Positions 25,273 to 34,670 of a stretch of DNA of 64,000 nt are shown one piece after another. Made by a program: the position numbers and the translations under genes. Each line of letters starts with the position of its first letter. Positions within the stretch are counted from its first letter, which is position 1. Source of the stretch: Hydrogenophaga sp. (GTDB lineage: Bacteria; Pseudomonadota; Gammaproteobacteria; Burkholderiales; Burkholderiaceae_C); assembly GCF_030656115.1 (NCBI RefSeq), contig NZ_JAUSOO010000037.1, positions 109,932 through 173,931 of the forward strand. The letters are read 5' to 3'. The notes beneath the pieces are model-generated. The model saw nothing but the letters and a program-made list of their open reading frames with translations. It ran no database searches and was not told the origin of the DNA.

Positions 25273-26045
25273 CTACGACCCCATGACTTGGTATTCATCG
25301 GACGTCATCGGCTCGAAAGCCGCAGGCACACCACCGCGCAACTCCACCAAGACACGCCGGGCAAATGGCGCACCCAACCGGTTGATGCGTTGGACTTTTG
25401 ATCTGTAGCCTTCCGTTCCCGGGTTATGCACGCAACGACTGCCGGTGTAAATGCCACCTGCATCAATGAATTTGTAGTCCTGAAAAGGCCAAATCTCTGA
25501 CTTGTGTTCCCGGTACCACTTGGAATAAGCTGCTTGCAGCTTTTTCTTGTCGGTGTACTCGGAGGCCAATTGCCAGCCAAGGTCAATCAGCCTTTTTTTG
25601 CATCCAGGTACGGGGATTTCCAAACTGGGCTCAGTGCTGACTTGCTCTTGGCGAAGCAAAGGACATATTCATGTTCGAGGCAGATGTTTGTCGGGTTGTT
25701 GTCGGTGACGTTTCGCCATGCAATTTCACCAACCCAATTGCCCGCGCCGAAAACTTCTTCAAGCAAGAGCTTGAAGGTCGCCATCTCGTTGCGGTCCATA
25801 CTTGTAAACAGAACCCCCTCTGGCCGAAGTAGTCGGTGCAACAGCTTCAAGCGCGGGTACATCATGCACAGCCACTTGTCGTGGCGCGACAGGTCTTCCC
25901 CTTCCTTGCCCACCCCCTGGCCCAGCCATCGCTTCATCTTCGGGTCGTTCACCGCATCGGTGTCAACCCAACCCTCGTTGCCGGTGTTGTAGGGCGGGTC
26001 AATGTAGATGCATTTCACCTGGCCCTCGAACTCGGGCAACAGGCG
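25273..26045 (-). pseudogene. Broken type III restriction-modification methyltransferase (mod) fragment
   Basis: The upstream piece (26039-25587) shows GQVKCIYIDPPYNTGNEGWV, SRHDKWLCMMYPRL and NVTDNNPTNICLEHEYVLCF, the DPPY catalytic region and following segments of type III Mod DNA methyltransferases. The frame is lost at the A7 run (25593-25599 on the plus strand); one more A would rejoin it to KRLIDLGWQLASEYTDKKKL and WPFQDYKFIDAGGIYTGSR in the next frame. Both ends of the gene are missing: the 5' end runs straight into the stop of the phosphatase gene, and the 3' end diverges into unrelated sequence after the GYR motif. No Res subunit is present. It is a decayed remnant. Confidence 0.75.
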
Positions 26046-26048
26046 GTT

Positions 26049-27113
26049 TCAGGTGCCAAACCCGTCGGTGGCCTGGCGGTGCCCATCGTCAAACTGCAAG
26101 GTTTTTTCAGGCCAGCGCAGGGCGGCCAGCTTGAAGTCGCGCCCCGGTGGGGTGCCGGCTTTTCGTTCGGCCCAGCGGCCACCGGCTGAATAGTCCACAC
26201 AGAACACGTTGCCGCGCTGCCCATGCCAGCGCATGGCGTGGGTGCCGGCGAACAGGTCCGCGTCGCCCTTGCCCACCCGGGCGCGGTCCACCGGGTTCAC
26301 CCGGCGCCAGTAGTGGCCCACCACCACCGGGGTGGCGTCGGTGTAGGCGTTCCACCACGCCACGCGCTCGGCAAAGCGCCACTTGCCGCCCGAATAAAAC
26401 GGCACGCTCCCTTTGCGCTCAACGCCGGAGGTGAGCACCTTGAGCGGGTTGAGCATCTGTTTGTTGGCCTCGTGCTCCGCGTGGGCGTGCAGAAAAGGCG
26501 GCTGGCGCTGCGGGTCTTCCAGGCCAAACGCCCAGTCGCTCAGCTCGGCCAGCATGCGTTGCGCCAGGTCGGTTTCGCGGGCCTGGCGGCGGGCTTCGGC
26601 TTCCCAGCGCTCATAGGTGGTGTGAACGGTGCCCAGCGGCAGCTGCCTGGCCGCTTGAATGGGCGCGTGCTGCCAGGCCGCGTGCACCACCCGCAGGTCT
26701 TCGCGTTCGAGCGCGATGGGCAGGCCCGAGAGCCAGGCCGTGATGCGGGCGCGCTCGGCGTCGGTGGGCCGCTGAAACGGCGCGTATTTGGGGTGGTCAC
26801 GCTGGGCGCGTTCGTCAAAGAACCAGCCCGAACCGTCTTTGGCATCGCCCCGCAGCAGGTTGATCTCGTGGTTGCCCAGCACGGCCACGGCGCGCCCTGA
26901 CTGGATCAGCCGCTGAGCCAGGGCCAGCACGGCGGGGCTGTTCGGCCCCCGGTCGCAGAAATCGCCCACAAACACCAGGGTGCGGGCTTGTGGGTGGGTG
27001 CCATCGGCGGCGTAACCCAGATGCCCCAGCAACTGGCACAGCGCGTCGTATTCGCCGTGGATGTCGCCCACAATGTCCAGCGGGCCACCGGGCAGGGGTT
27101 GGATCAGGCTCAT
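26049..27113 (-). CDS. PPP-family metallophosphoesterase
   Basis: A 354-residue protein with the phosphoprotein phosphatase motifs DIVGDIHGEYDAL near residue 13, VFVGDFCDRGPNS near 48, VLGNHEINLLRG near 82, and later VVHAAW and VVVGHYWRR. These bind two metal ions. Substrates in the family include phosphoproteins and diadenosine tetraphosphate. The ATG at 27113 has a good ribosome binding site (AGGAGA) seven bases upstream, which decides the start against a much longer upstream frame that reads through unrelated genes. The stop lies next to the mod remnant. Confidence 0.85.
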   Translation of the reverse strand: MSLIQPLPGGPLDIVGDIHGEYDALCQLLGHLGYAADGTHPQARTLVFVGDFCDRGPNSPAVLALAQRLIQSGRAVAVLGNHEINLLRGDAKDGSGWFFDERAQRDHPKYAPFQRPTDAERARITAWLSGLPIALEREDLRVVHAAWQHAPIQAARQLPLGTVHTTYERWEAEARRQARETDLAQRMLAELSDWAFGLEDPQRQPPFLHAHAEHEANKQMLNPLKVLTSGVERKGSVPFYSGGKWRFAERVAWWNAYTDATPVVVGHYWRRVNPVDRARVGKGDADLFAGTHAMRWHGQRGNVFCVDYSAGGRWAERKAGTPPGRDFKLAALRWPEKTLQFDDGHRQATDGFGT

Positions 27114-27303
27114 GAAAGTTCTCCTGAGGTGTGTGTGAGGGAACAGACTTCCCTGCTGTTGAAAAATGCAATCGTCAAGACTTTGCCTGTGAGTGGAACA
27201 GGTCCATACAGCGGGTAGCACCACCCAAGTCTTCCGTGGTTGATCCGTTCGTTTGACCGCGACTTGTGACCGTGCCATAAGGGGGGTCTTACCAGGAGAA
27301 CCC

Positions 27304-27510
27304 ATGACACACAATCTGAACCCGCACGACAAACAAGAGCCGCACACCCGCAAGGTGGAGAACGACACCAACAAGCTCGGTGAACAAGACCCGACCCAGC
27401 TCAACCAGGGCCAGCGCACGCCCGCCAGCCGCAGCGACCGCGAGTCGCATGTGGGCGGCAACAACCAGTCGCAATCGCGTCGCGCACCGCCCGGGCGCAA
27501 CACGCGCTGA
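27304..27510 (+). CDS. Short hydrophilic protein of unknown function
   Basis: A 68-residue, highly polar frame starting at ATG 27304 behind a good Shine-Dalgarno (AGGAGA). It has no hydrophobic segment, no Cys and many Asn, Gln, Thr and Arg residues (NDTNKLGEQDPTQLNQGQR). It looks intrinsically disordered. I recognise no family. It is divergent from the phosphatase and converges on the thioesterase. The ribosome site and clean codon use favour a real gene. Confidence 0.45.
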   Translation: MTHNLNPHDKQEPHTRKVENDTNKLGEQDPTQLNQGQRTPASRSDRESHVGGNNQSQSRRAPPGRNTR

Positions 27511-27558
27511 AAGCCGCTGTGAACGGCAGGCACGGGTCCAAGACCCTGCGCCTGCCGT

Positions 27559-27996
27559 TCACGCCTGCGTGGCTTCGCGCAGCCGCTCCCGGAAAGCCTC
27601 GGGCACGGGCGCCACTTTGCGGTCGGCTTTGCTGACGAACACCACGCCCACCTTGCCGCGCGCCACCTCGCGGCCCTGGCCGCTTTCGGACATGCGAAAC
27701 ACCAGGTCGAAGCCGTAGCGGTTGAAGTCGGCGGGCACCATGTCCACACGCAGGGTTTCGCCGTGAAACGCTTCGGACTTGTATTGCGCCACCAGGTCAC
27801 CCACCACGATGGGGAAACCGGCCACGTTGCCCTCGGTGTAGCCGAGCCAGCGGAAAAACCGCACCCGCGCTTCCGACACCAGCGTGAGCAGTTGCGCGTT
27901 GTCCAGGTGGCCGCCCTGGTTCACGTGGCTGATGTAGACCTGCATCTCGGTGGCAAAGACAAAGTGCTCGGGGAGTTCAAACGTGATGCGGCTCAT
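27559..27996 (-). CDS. Acyl-CoA thioesterase, YbgC/4HBT type
   Basis: A 145-residue hotdog protein of the 4-hydroxybenzoyl-CoA thioesterase family: MQVYISHVNQGGHLDNAQLLTLVSEARVRFFRWLGY, where HVNQGGHLDN includes the active-site Asn/His region, then GDLVAQYKSEAFHGETLRVD. It would hydrolyse acyl-CoA. The start ATG 27996 begins the typical amino end (SRITFELPEHF). It is divergent from the ParB-domain gene by about 120 bp. Confidence 0.85.
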   Translation of the reverse strand: MSRITFELPEHFVFATEMQVYISHVNQGGHLDNAQLLTLVSEARVRFFRWLGYTEGNVAGFPIVVGDLVAQYKSEAFHGETLRVDMVPADFNRYGFDLVFRMSESGQGREVARGKVGVVFVSKADRKVAPVPEAFRERLREATQA

Positions 27997-28114
27997 GGCG
28001 TGAAAAAGTGGGGGTGCAAGTGGGTATGCAAATGGGGAGCGGTCTGTTGGCGCAGGGGCATTGTCGCTGGCCCCTAGAATGTCCCCCCTTTCCCGCACCC
28101 TGAGCCACCCATCC

Positions 28115-28939
28115 ATGCAGATTGTTGTCAACGAAGAACTCAAAGCTTATATCGACCCCCTGACCCCGGAGGAATACGAGGCGCTGGAGCGCAGCCTGCT
28201 GGCCGAGGGTTGCCGCGACGCGCTGGTGTTGTGGGGCGACACGCTGGTGGACGGCCACAACCGCTACCGCATTTGCCAGCAACACGGGCTGCCGTTTCAG
28301 ACGGTGCAGAACACGCGCTTTCGCTCCATGGAGGACGTGCATTTGTGGATGATTGGCCAGCACCTGGGGCGGCGCAGCGTGTCGGACTTTCAGCGCGGGG
28401 TGCTGGCCTTGCGCCAACGCGAGATCATGGCCGAGCGGCGCGGGCGCGCCCAAACGGTGGCCAGCGCCGAGCGCCCCGACAGCACCGCCGGCACCGACAC
28501 GGCGCCCACCGAAGCCGCGCCCAGCGTGTACGAACCCGACGCGCTCAAGAGCCGCGAGGCCATCGCCCGCGCCGCGCGCCTCAGCAGCAGCCAGGTGGTG
28601 GCGATTGAAAAGATCCAGAAGCAGGCCGCGCCCGAGCTGGTGGCGGCGGTGAAGTCGGGCACCATTTCGCTCAACACCGCCGCCGCTGAGGCCACCTTGC
28701 CCACGGAAGAACAGGTGGCCGCCGCCCACGCGGGCAAAGACGAGCTGAAGCTGGCCGCCAAGCGCGTGCGCGAGGCCAAGCGCAAACCGCGCGAAGAAGC
28801 CACGCCCGAAACCGCCGCCCCGGTGGATGCCGAAGCCACCGACGCGGTGCAGGCGCTGCAGCGCCAGGTGGCCGAGCTGCAGGCCGAAAACGCCGCGCTG
28901 CGCCAGCAGGTGCAGGCGCTGGAAGCGCAGCTGGTTTGA
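28115..28939 (+). CDS. Stand-alone ParB-like (RepB/KorB) DNA-binding protein
   Basis: 274 residues. The amino part (IVVNEELKAYIDPLTPEEYEALERSLLAEG...DALVLWGDTLVDGHNRYRICQQH) is the ParB/Srx-type N-terminal domain. The middle has a putative helix-turn-helix (ARAARLSSSQVVAIEKIQKQ). The end is a strong coiled coil (VQALQRQVAELQAENAALRQQVQALEAQL). No ParA partner is adjacent, and the genuine parAB is 14 kb away. It may be a plasmid-derived or specialised partition-like regulator. The start ATG 28115 is chosen because the preceding 18 codons lack homology. Confidence 0.6.
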   Translation: MQIVVNEELKAYIDPLTPEEYEALERSLLAEGCRDALVLWGDTLVDGHNRYRICQQHGLPFQTVQNTRFRSMEDVHLWMIGQHLGRRSVSDFQRGVLALRQREIMAERRGRAQTVASAERPDSTAGTDTAPTEAAPSVYEPDALKSREAIARAARLSSSQVVAIEKIQKQAAPELVAAVKSGTISLNTAAAEATLPTEEQVAAAHAGKDELKLAAKRVREAKRKPREEATPETAAPVDAEATDAVQALQRQVAELQAENAALRQQVQALEAQLV

Positions 28940-28976
28940 TGGCGCGCTCAGCGCGCAGCGCTTGGGGAAACCCGGT

Positions 28977-30554
28977 TTACCGGGTCACCGCGATCTGGCC
29001 CGAGCGGATGCCGGCCCAGTAGCTGTTCAGCTCGCGCTTGACCACGGGCATCAGCAAATACAGGCCCACGATGTTGGCCAGCGCCATGGCGAAGATCATC
29101 GAGTCTGAAAAGTCGATCACCGGGCCCAGGCCCATGCTGGAGCCAATGACCACGAAGGCCAGGAACATGAACTTGAAGACCAGTTCGGACGCCATGCTGT
29201 CGCCCAGCAGGTAGGTCCAGGCTTTCAGGCCGTAGTAGCTCCAGGTGATCATGGTGGAAAAGGCAAACAGCACCACCGCCAGCGCCAGCACATAGGGGAA
29301 CCAGCTCACGGCGCTGCCAAAGGCGGCCGAGGTCAGGCCCACGCCGCTGGCGCCGTTGGCCAGGGGCGTGAGGCCGCCGGCGCTCACATGGCCGGTGATG
29401 ATGATCACCAGCGCCGTCATGGTGCAGATCACCACGGTGTCAATGAACGGCTCCAGCAGCGCGGCAAAGCCTTGCGACACCGGCTGGTCGGTTTGCACGG
29501 CCGAGTGCGCAATGGCTGCCGAGCCCACACCGGCTTCGTTGGAAAACGCCGCGCGTTTGAACCCTTGAATGAGCGCACCCACCACACCGCCGGCCACGCC
29601 TTCGGCCGAGAACGCGCCCACAAAAATCTGGCCAAACGCCCAGGGCAGTTTGTCGATGTAGATGAACAGCACCACCATGCCCGCCACCATGTACAGGCCG
29701 GCCATGAAGGGCACCACTTTTTCGGTCACGCGGGCGATCGACTTGATGCCACCGATGATGACCAGCCCCACCAGCACGGCCATGACCAGGCCGAACAGCC
29801 AGCCCTTGCCGGCCAGAAAGCTGTCGGCACCGCCGGTGACGCCCACCACCTGCTGGAAGCTCTGGTTGGCCTGGAACATGTTGCCCCCGCCAATGGCGCC
29901 GCCCACGCAGCAAATGGCAAAGAACACCGCCAGAAATTGGCCCAGCCGGGGCATGCCCAGCTCCGCCAGCCCTTTGGACAGGTAGCGCATGGGCCCGCCC
30001 GAGACGGTGCCGGCCGGGTGGTGCACGTTGCGGTATTTCACGCCCAGCGTCACCTCGGTGAATTTGGACGCCATGCCCAGCAAGCCGGCCAGGACCATCC
30101 AGAACGTGGCGCCCGCGCCGCCCATGCTCACGGCCACCGCCACACCGGCGATGTTGCCCAGCCCCACGGTGCCTGAAACGGCGGTGGTGAGCGCTTGAAA
30201 CGGGGTCACTTCACCCGCCATGGACGGGTGCGAATAGCGCCCGCGCACCACCTGGATGGCATGGCCGAAACCCCGGAATTGAATGAAACCGAAGTAGAGC
30301 GTGAACACCAGAGCGGCGGCAATCAACCAGCCCACGATGAGCGGAAAGCTGGTGCCGCCCACGGGCACCGAATAAAAAATGGCGCCTGCCACCGCATCGG
30401 AATAGGGCTGCACCGCCGCGCTGATGCGCTCGTCCAGTGTGGGGGTGGCCACTGCCTGGGCCTGGGCTGTGCCGTGGGCCAGCACGCTGGCCGCCGCCAG
30501 CAGTGTGTTGCTCACCGCTCGTCCAGCGCCCAGGCTCAAAGGGGTTTGGGTCAT
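28977..30554 (-). CDS. Sodium:alanine symporter family protein (AGCS)
   Basis: A 525-residue membrane protein with about ten helices. An Ala-rich, signal-like amino end is followed by the AGCS core, with signatures [56 protein letters not shown] and the C-terminal [13 protein letters not shown]. It imports alanine or glycine with Na+. It lies downstream of dadA on the same strand, and a terminator hairpin separates them. The start is supported by the ribosome site CAGGAGAC just upstream of ATG 30554. Confidence 0.88.
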   Translation of the reverse strand: MTQTPLSLGAGRAVSNTLLAAASVLAHGTAQAQAVATPTLDERISAAVQPYSDAVAGAIFYSVPVGGTSFPLIVGWLIAAALVFTLYFGFIQFRGFGHAIQVVRGRYSHPSMAGEVTPFQALTTAVSGTVGLGNIAGVAVAVSMGGAGATFWMVLAGLLGMASKFTEVTLGVKYRNVHHPAGTVSGGPMRYLSKGLAELGMPRLGQFLAVFFAICCVGGAIGGGNMFQANQSFQQVVGVTGGADSFLAGKGWLFGLVMAVLVGLVIIGGIKSIARVTEKVVPFMAGLYMVAGMVVLFIYIDKLPWAFGQIFVGAFSAEGVAGGVVGALIQGFKRAAFSNEAGVGSAAIAHSAVQTDQPVSQGFAALLEPFIDTVVICTMTALVIIITGHVSAGGLTPLANGASGVGLTSAAFGSAVSWFPYVLALAVVLFAFSTMITWSYYGLKAWTYLLGDSMASELVFKFMFLAFVVIGSSMGLGPVIDFSDSMIFAMALANIVGLYLLMPVVKRELNSYWAGIRSGQIAVTR

Positions 30555-30635
30555 GTTTGTCTCCTGTTGGTTTGTGGGAAAAGTCGGGCGCCCGCGGGGT
30601 CGCCCTGGCACGGTACACGTGTGGTGCGCCGCGAT

Positions 30636-30675
30636 GCAAAAAGGCCGGAGACTGCGTGACGCAGTCTCCGGCCTT
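30636..30675 (-). terminator. Rho-independent terminator after dadA
   Basis: A 17-bp perfect inverted repeat (AAGGCCGGAGACTGCGT and its complement) lies downstream of dadA. Read on the minus strand it is followed by a T run (complement of AAAAA at 30636-30640), as a factor-independent terminator requires. On the plus strand a T8 tract follows a few bases beyond, so termination may work in both directions. Confidence 0.85.
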
Positions 30676-30688
30676 CATGGATTTTTTT

Positions 30689-32047
30689 TCAGGCCTGGCT
30701 GGGCGGCGGCGTGGGGCTCAGCCGTGCCGCCCGGGCAGCGGGTGCCTGGGTGCGGGGCGGCATGCCGTAAAAGTCAAAAGCCATGGCGGGTTGCTCGCCG
30801 CTGATGAGTTCGGCCAGCGCCTTGCCCGAGCCCGCGCCGTGCGTCCAGCCCAGCGTGCCGTGGCCGGCGTTCACCCACAGTTTGCCCATTTTCGTGCGGC
30901 CCATGAGCGGTATGTTGGTGGGGGTGGCCGGGCGCAGGCCGGTCCAGAACTGCGGGTCGCCGCCTTGTTCGGGCGTGCGGGTATCGGCCACGCCAGGGAA
31001 CACCTCTTCAATGCGCTTGACCAGCATCTCGCAACGTTTTTTGGCCAGCGGTGTGTCCAGCGACAGGTCAAAACCGCCCAGCTCGATGGTGCCGGCCACG
31101 CGCAACTGGTTGCCCAGGCGCGACATGGCGATCTTCAACTGGTCATCGATCATGCTGACGTGGGGTGCCTTCTCGGGCTGCAGCAGCGGCAGGGTGGCGC
31201 TGTAGCCTTTGCCGGGGTAAATGGGCACCTGCACACCCACGCTTTTGAGCAGCGGTGTGGTGTACGAACCGCAGGCCACCACATAGGCGTCGGCCTTCAG
31301 GGCGCGCACGGCGCCGGTGGTGCGGTCGCGCACACGCACCTGCTGCACGCTGCCACCGGTGGCGTCCAGGGACTCCACATCGTGGTTGTAGAGCATCTGC
31401 GCGCCGCGTTGGGCGCACAGCGCGGCGAGCTGCTGGGTGAACACGCGCGCATCGCCCGACTCGTCGCTGGGGGTGTAGGTGCCGCCGACGATGCGGTCGG
31501 CAAAAGCGTTCAGCGCGGGTTCAATCTTCAGCAGCTCGTCGCGGCTGATCACTTTGCGCTTCACACCAAATTTCTGCATCACGGCGGCGGCCCCTGCAGC
31601 GCCGTCAAACGACTTCTGGTCGGTGTAGTAGTGGGCAATGCCGCGTTCCAGCCGGTGGTATTCGATGCCGGTCTCGGCCACCACGTCTTTCAGCGCCGCG
31701 TGGCTGTAAGAACCCAGCGCCACCAGTTGAGCCACGTTGCGTTCAAACGCCGCGTCGTTGCACTGGCCCAGAAACTGCAAGCCCCAGCGCCATTGGGCGG
31801 GGTCGATCTGTGGGCGAAACAGCAGCGGCGAGGTGGCCGAAAACATCCACTTCAGCGCCTTCAGCGGCGCTTCGCGGTTGGCCCACGGCTCGCAGTAGCT
31901 CACCGAAATTTGCGCCGCGTTGCCAAAGCTGGTTTCCAGTGCCGCGTCGGGTTGTCGGTCCACCAGCGTGACGCTGTGACCGCGCTGCAGCAAATGCCAC
32001 GCCGTGCTGACCCCGATGATGCCCGCGCCCAATACCGTGACTTGCAT
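30689..32047 (-). CDS. dadA: D-amino acid dehydrogenase
   Basis: A 452-residue FAD enzyme. The amino end has the GxGxxG dinucleotide fold (VTVLGAGIIGVSTAWHLLQRG). The substrate region and the C-terminal GLRPATPTNIPLMGRTKMGKLWVNAGHGTLGWTHGAGSGKALAELI motif are characteristic of DadA. It oxidises D-alanine and other D-amino acids to keto acids and passes electrons to the respiratory chain. With the alanine symporter downstream and an ArgP-like regulator divergent upstream it forms an alanine-use module. dadX (alanine racemase) is not seen here. Confidence 0.92.
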   Translation of the reverse strand: MQVTVLGAGIIGVSTAWHLLQRGHSVTLVDRQPDAALETSFGNAAQISVSYCEPWANREAPLKALKWMFSATSPLLFRPQIDPAQWRWGLQFLGQCNDAAFERNVAQLVALGSYSHAALKDVVAETGIEYHRLERGIAHYYTDQKSFDGAAGAAAVMQKFGVKRKVISRDELLKIEPALNAFADRIVGGTYTPSDESGDARVFTQQLAALCAQRGAQMLYNHDVESLDATGGSVQQVRVRDRTTGAVRALKADAYVVACGSYTTPLLKSVGVQVPIYPGKGYSATLPLLQPEKAPHVSMIDDQLKIAMSRLGNQLRVAGTIELGGFDLSLDTPLAKKRCEMLVKRIEEVFPGVADTRTPEQGGDPQFWTGLRPATPTNIPLMGRTKMGKLWVNAGHGTLGWTHGAGSGKALAELISGEQPAMAFDFYGMPPRTQAPAARAARLSPTPPPSQA

Positions 32048-32244
32048 GACCCGCTCCGAAAAAAGTGAAAGAAACAGGTTCGCAGTATGGGAAAAACCCG
32101 GCTTCAAGTGAAGTGGAATTAACTTAAAATTTCTTGCATCAGATTGGCTTATGCATATACCACCCCCTGTGCGCAGCCACAGCGCCCTTGCAGCCCGACC
32201 CCGGCGGCAGGGCACAACCCCTTCAACCCAGTGCCACCCACCCC

Positions 32245-33162
32245 ATGAGCACCTTTGACCCCGACGCCCTCGAATGCCTCGCCGCCATCATTGAAGAAGG
32301 CGGTTTTGAGCGCGCTGCGCAGCGCCTGTCCATCACCCAGTCGGCGGTGTCGCAGCGCCTGCGCGCCCTGGAAGCGCAGGTGGGCACGGTGCTCATCGTG
32401 CGCAGCCGCCCGCTCAAGCCCACCTCGGCCGGGCAGCTCATGCTCAAGCACGCCAAGATGATGCGGCTGCTGCGCGCCGACCTGGAAAAAGACCTCAAGG
32501 AACTCGCGCCCAGCTCCACCGGCAGTGGCCGCGAAGAAGAGCGCATTTCGGTGGCCATCAACGCCGACAGCATCGCCACCTGGGCCCTGCCCGCGCTGAA
32601 CACGCTGGCGCAGGGCGGCCTGCCCATTGAGATCATCACCGACGACCAGGAATTCACCCACGAGTGGCTGCGCGAAGGCCAGGTGCTGGGCTGCGTCACC
32701 TCGCTGGGGCAGGCGCTGCGCGGCTGCAAGATGGAGCCGCTGGGCACCATGGACTATGTGGCGGTGGCGCAGGCCGACTACGCCGCCACCCACTGCCCCA
32801 AAGGCCTGAGCGCGCACAACTTTCACAAGCTGCCGTTCGTGGCCTTCAACCGCAAGGACAACCTGCAGCACGGCTTTGTGTCGCAGGCGTTTGGCCTGCC
32901 GCGCATCATGCTCAAGCAGCTGTTTGTGCCCTCCAGCGAAGGCCAGGTGCGCGCGGTGCAGGCGGGCTGGGGCGTGAGCGTGTTGCCCGAGCTGCGGGTG
33001 CGCGATCTGCTGGCCAGCGGTGAGCTGGTGAACCTGACGCCCCGCCACCGCCTGGGTGTGGCCCTGCACTGGCACTGCTGGAACCTCAGTTCGGACGTGC
33101 TCGACGCACTCAGCAACGCCTTGCGCTGTGCCGCTGCCCAGAGTTTGCGCGCGGCCCGCTGA
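32245..33162 (+). CDS. ArgP/IciA-type LysR regulator
   Basis: A 305-residue LysR-type regulator. Residues 5-65 are the helix-turn-helix (LECLAAIIEEGGFERAAQRLSITQSAVSQRLRALE). The effector domain resembles ArgP (ISVAINADSIATWALPALN, GCVTSLGQALRGCKMEPLG). ArgP binds lysine or arginine and usually controls the exporter lysE/argO. A LysE-family exporter is present 11 kb away but is not adjacent. Divergence from dadA suggests it controls that gene instead (inference). The 197-bp gap between them would hold both promoters. Confidence 0.85.
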   Translation: MSTFDPDALECLAAIIEEGGFERAAQRLSITQSAVSQRLRALEAQVGTVLIVRSRPLKPTSAGQLMLKHAKMMRLLRADLEKDLKELAPSSTGSGREEERISVAINADSIATWALPALNTLAQGGLPIEIITDDQEFTHEWLREGQVLGCVTSLGQALRGCKMEPLGTMDYVAVAQADYAATHCPKGLSAHNFHKLPFVAFNRKDNLQHGFVSQAFGLPRIMLKQLFVPSSEGQVRAVQAGWGVSVLPELRVRDLLASGELVNLTPRHRLGVALHWHCWNLSSDVLDALSNALRCAAAQSLRAAR

Positions 33163-33265
33163 GAGGCGGCGATCGCACACGGTTTGTCACCCCCCAGCCC
33201 TGCGCCGTAGGCGGGCCCGGCAGCGCTGGGGAGGTTCAGACGGCGACGGGTTTCCAGGATCAAAA

Positions 33266-33300
33266 ATACCCATCGGTATGCACGCATACCTTTCGGTGTG
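33266..33300. promoter_or_regulatory. Paired candidate operator upstream of TetR gene
   Basis: Two copies of an inverted repeat ATACC-N4-GGTAT (33266-33279 perfect; 33286-33299 with one mismatch) are spaced 20 bp apart, two helical turns. They end about 58 bp before the TetR ATG, placing them as the likely autoregulatory site. Confidence 0.55.
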
Positions 33301-33357
33301 GTTTTCCACGTCACCGTCGAAATCGGGCAAAATCTCCCGACCACAACAAGGTTTCCC

Positions 33358-34005
33358 ATGGTCAGTGCTGCCCTCAAATCTCCTCCACAAGCCACCCCGA
33401 AGCGCAGTTTTCGCGAGCAGATGCACATCGCCCGCGAAGACGCCATCATCTCGGCGGTGAACCGCCTGCTGGCCGAAAAAGGCTTTGAGGCCATGACGGT
33501 GGACGAGGTGGCGGCCGAGGTGGGCATTGCCAAGGCCAGCCTGTACAAGCACTTTCCCAGCAAGGAAGACCTGGCTGCGGCAGCCATGGTGCGGGTGATG
33601 CAGCGCGCGTGTGCGTTTCTGGACAGCCTGGAGCACCCAGCCAGCGAACTGCAGCCCATCGACCAACTGCGTGCAGTGGCCCGCTGGACCATGGAGGTTC
33701 AACTGGCGGGTGAAATGCCCTCGTTGCCGAGTGAGAACTCCAGCCTGCGGGCCGCGCTGACCACCAACAAGGCCTATGTTGATGGGCTCATGGACGTGAG
33801 CGAGCGCATGGGCGCCTGGATCACAGCGGCGCAAGCCAATGGCAGCCTGAACCCGGCGTTACCGCCCATTGCGGTGCTCTACACCTTGTACGCCCGCGCC
33901 TGCGACCCGGTGTTGGGGTTTCTGAAAGGCACCGGCCTTTACAGCACCGAGCAAATCATCGACATGGTGCTGAGCACCTGCTTTGACGGGTTGAGAATCC
34001 GTTGA
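33358..34005 (+). CDS. TetR-family transcriptional regulator
   Basis: 215 residues. The helix-turn-helix runs through 28-75 (AIISAVNRLLAEKGFEAMTVDEVAAEVGIAKASLYKHFPSKEDL) and carries the TetR signature; the ligand domain is in the remaining all-helical half. It is alone, between the ArgP-like and universal stress genes. The leader holds two repeats likely to be its operator. Its ligand and target are unknown. Confidence 0.85.
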   Translation: MVSAALKSPPQATPKRSFREQMHIAREDAIISAVNRLLAEKGFEAMTVDEVAAEVGIAKASLYKHFPSKEDLAAAAMVRVMQRACAFLDSLEHPASELQPIDQLRAVARWTMEVQLAGEMPSLPSENSSLRAALTTNKAYVDGLMDVSERMGAWITAAQANGSLNPALPPIAVLYTLYARACDPVLGFLKGTGLYSTEQIIDMVLSTCFDGLRIR

Positions 34006-34040
34006 TCTCGCGCGCCGGCAAAGCGGCGCGGGTGGCACGC

Positions 34041-34463
34041 TCACCGCACCAGCAGCACGGGCACCTTGCAGTGCGCAATAACCTGGGTGGCCACCGAACC
34101 CATGACCAGGTTGCCCAGGGCACTGTGCCCGTGAGAGCCCATCATCACCAGATCGAACTTGCCGGCCTCGGCCGTTTTAGCGATCAGTTCACCCGGTGCA
34201 CCCACCTTGCTGAGCACCTGGGCTTCGATGCTGTGGCGTTTCAGGAATTTGACCACCGGGGCGGTGACTTTTTCCACTTCGTCTGTGTAATAGCCATTGG
34301 CAATGTCGCTGCCCACCGCAGCGCGTGCACGCGGTGGCAGCGGTATTTGGGCGGTGAACAAGGTGAATTCGTTCTTGGCGCTGAACACTTCGTCGTGCGT
34401 GGCCAAATAAGCCAGCATTTTCTTGGTGTACTTGCTGCCATCGACCGCGAGCAAAATCTTCAT
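34041..34463 (-). CDS. Universal stress protein (UspA family)
   Basis: A 140-residue single-domain Usp. It starts MKILLAVDGSKYTKKMLAYL, with the ATP-binding loop GSHGHSALGNLVMGSVATQVIAHCKVPVLLVR matching the G-x2-G-x9-G-S consensus. Such proteins bind ATP and help survival under stress by unclear means. It is convergent with the TetR gene. The start ATG 34463 is taken because it begins the first beta strand. Confidence 0.9.
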   Translation of the reverse strand: MKILLAVDGSKYTKKMLAYLATHDEVFSAKNEFTLFTAQIPLPPRARAAVGSDIANGYYTDEVEKVTAPVVKFLKRHSIEAQVLSKVGAPGELIAKTAEAGKFDLVMMGSHGHSALGNLVMGSVATQVIAHCKVPVLLVR

Positions 34464-34670
34464 TTGAAGTCTCCGTAAAAGGTTGATCAAACTTGAGTGT
34501 AAGACCTGAGACAGCGGTCTATTTGACCTTGCGCAACCGTGTCCCTGGAACGTGTTTGCGGTTTGGTCAGGGTGGTGCCCCAATGGCTATCGGGAGGGGT
34601 TGGCCGCTGACAAAGCTGACCGTCCGTTGCACCATGCCCGTGCCGCGCTGAGAGGCTGCGGGTCTTTCGC

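Noticed and set aside
26049..27800. 583-codon version of the phosphatase gene
   Set aside because: The extension runs through the hydrophilic-protein and thioesterase genes. The ATG at 27113 has a good ribosome site and starts the PPP domain.
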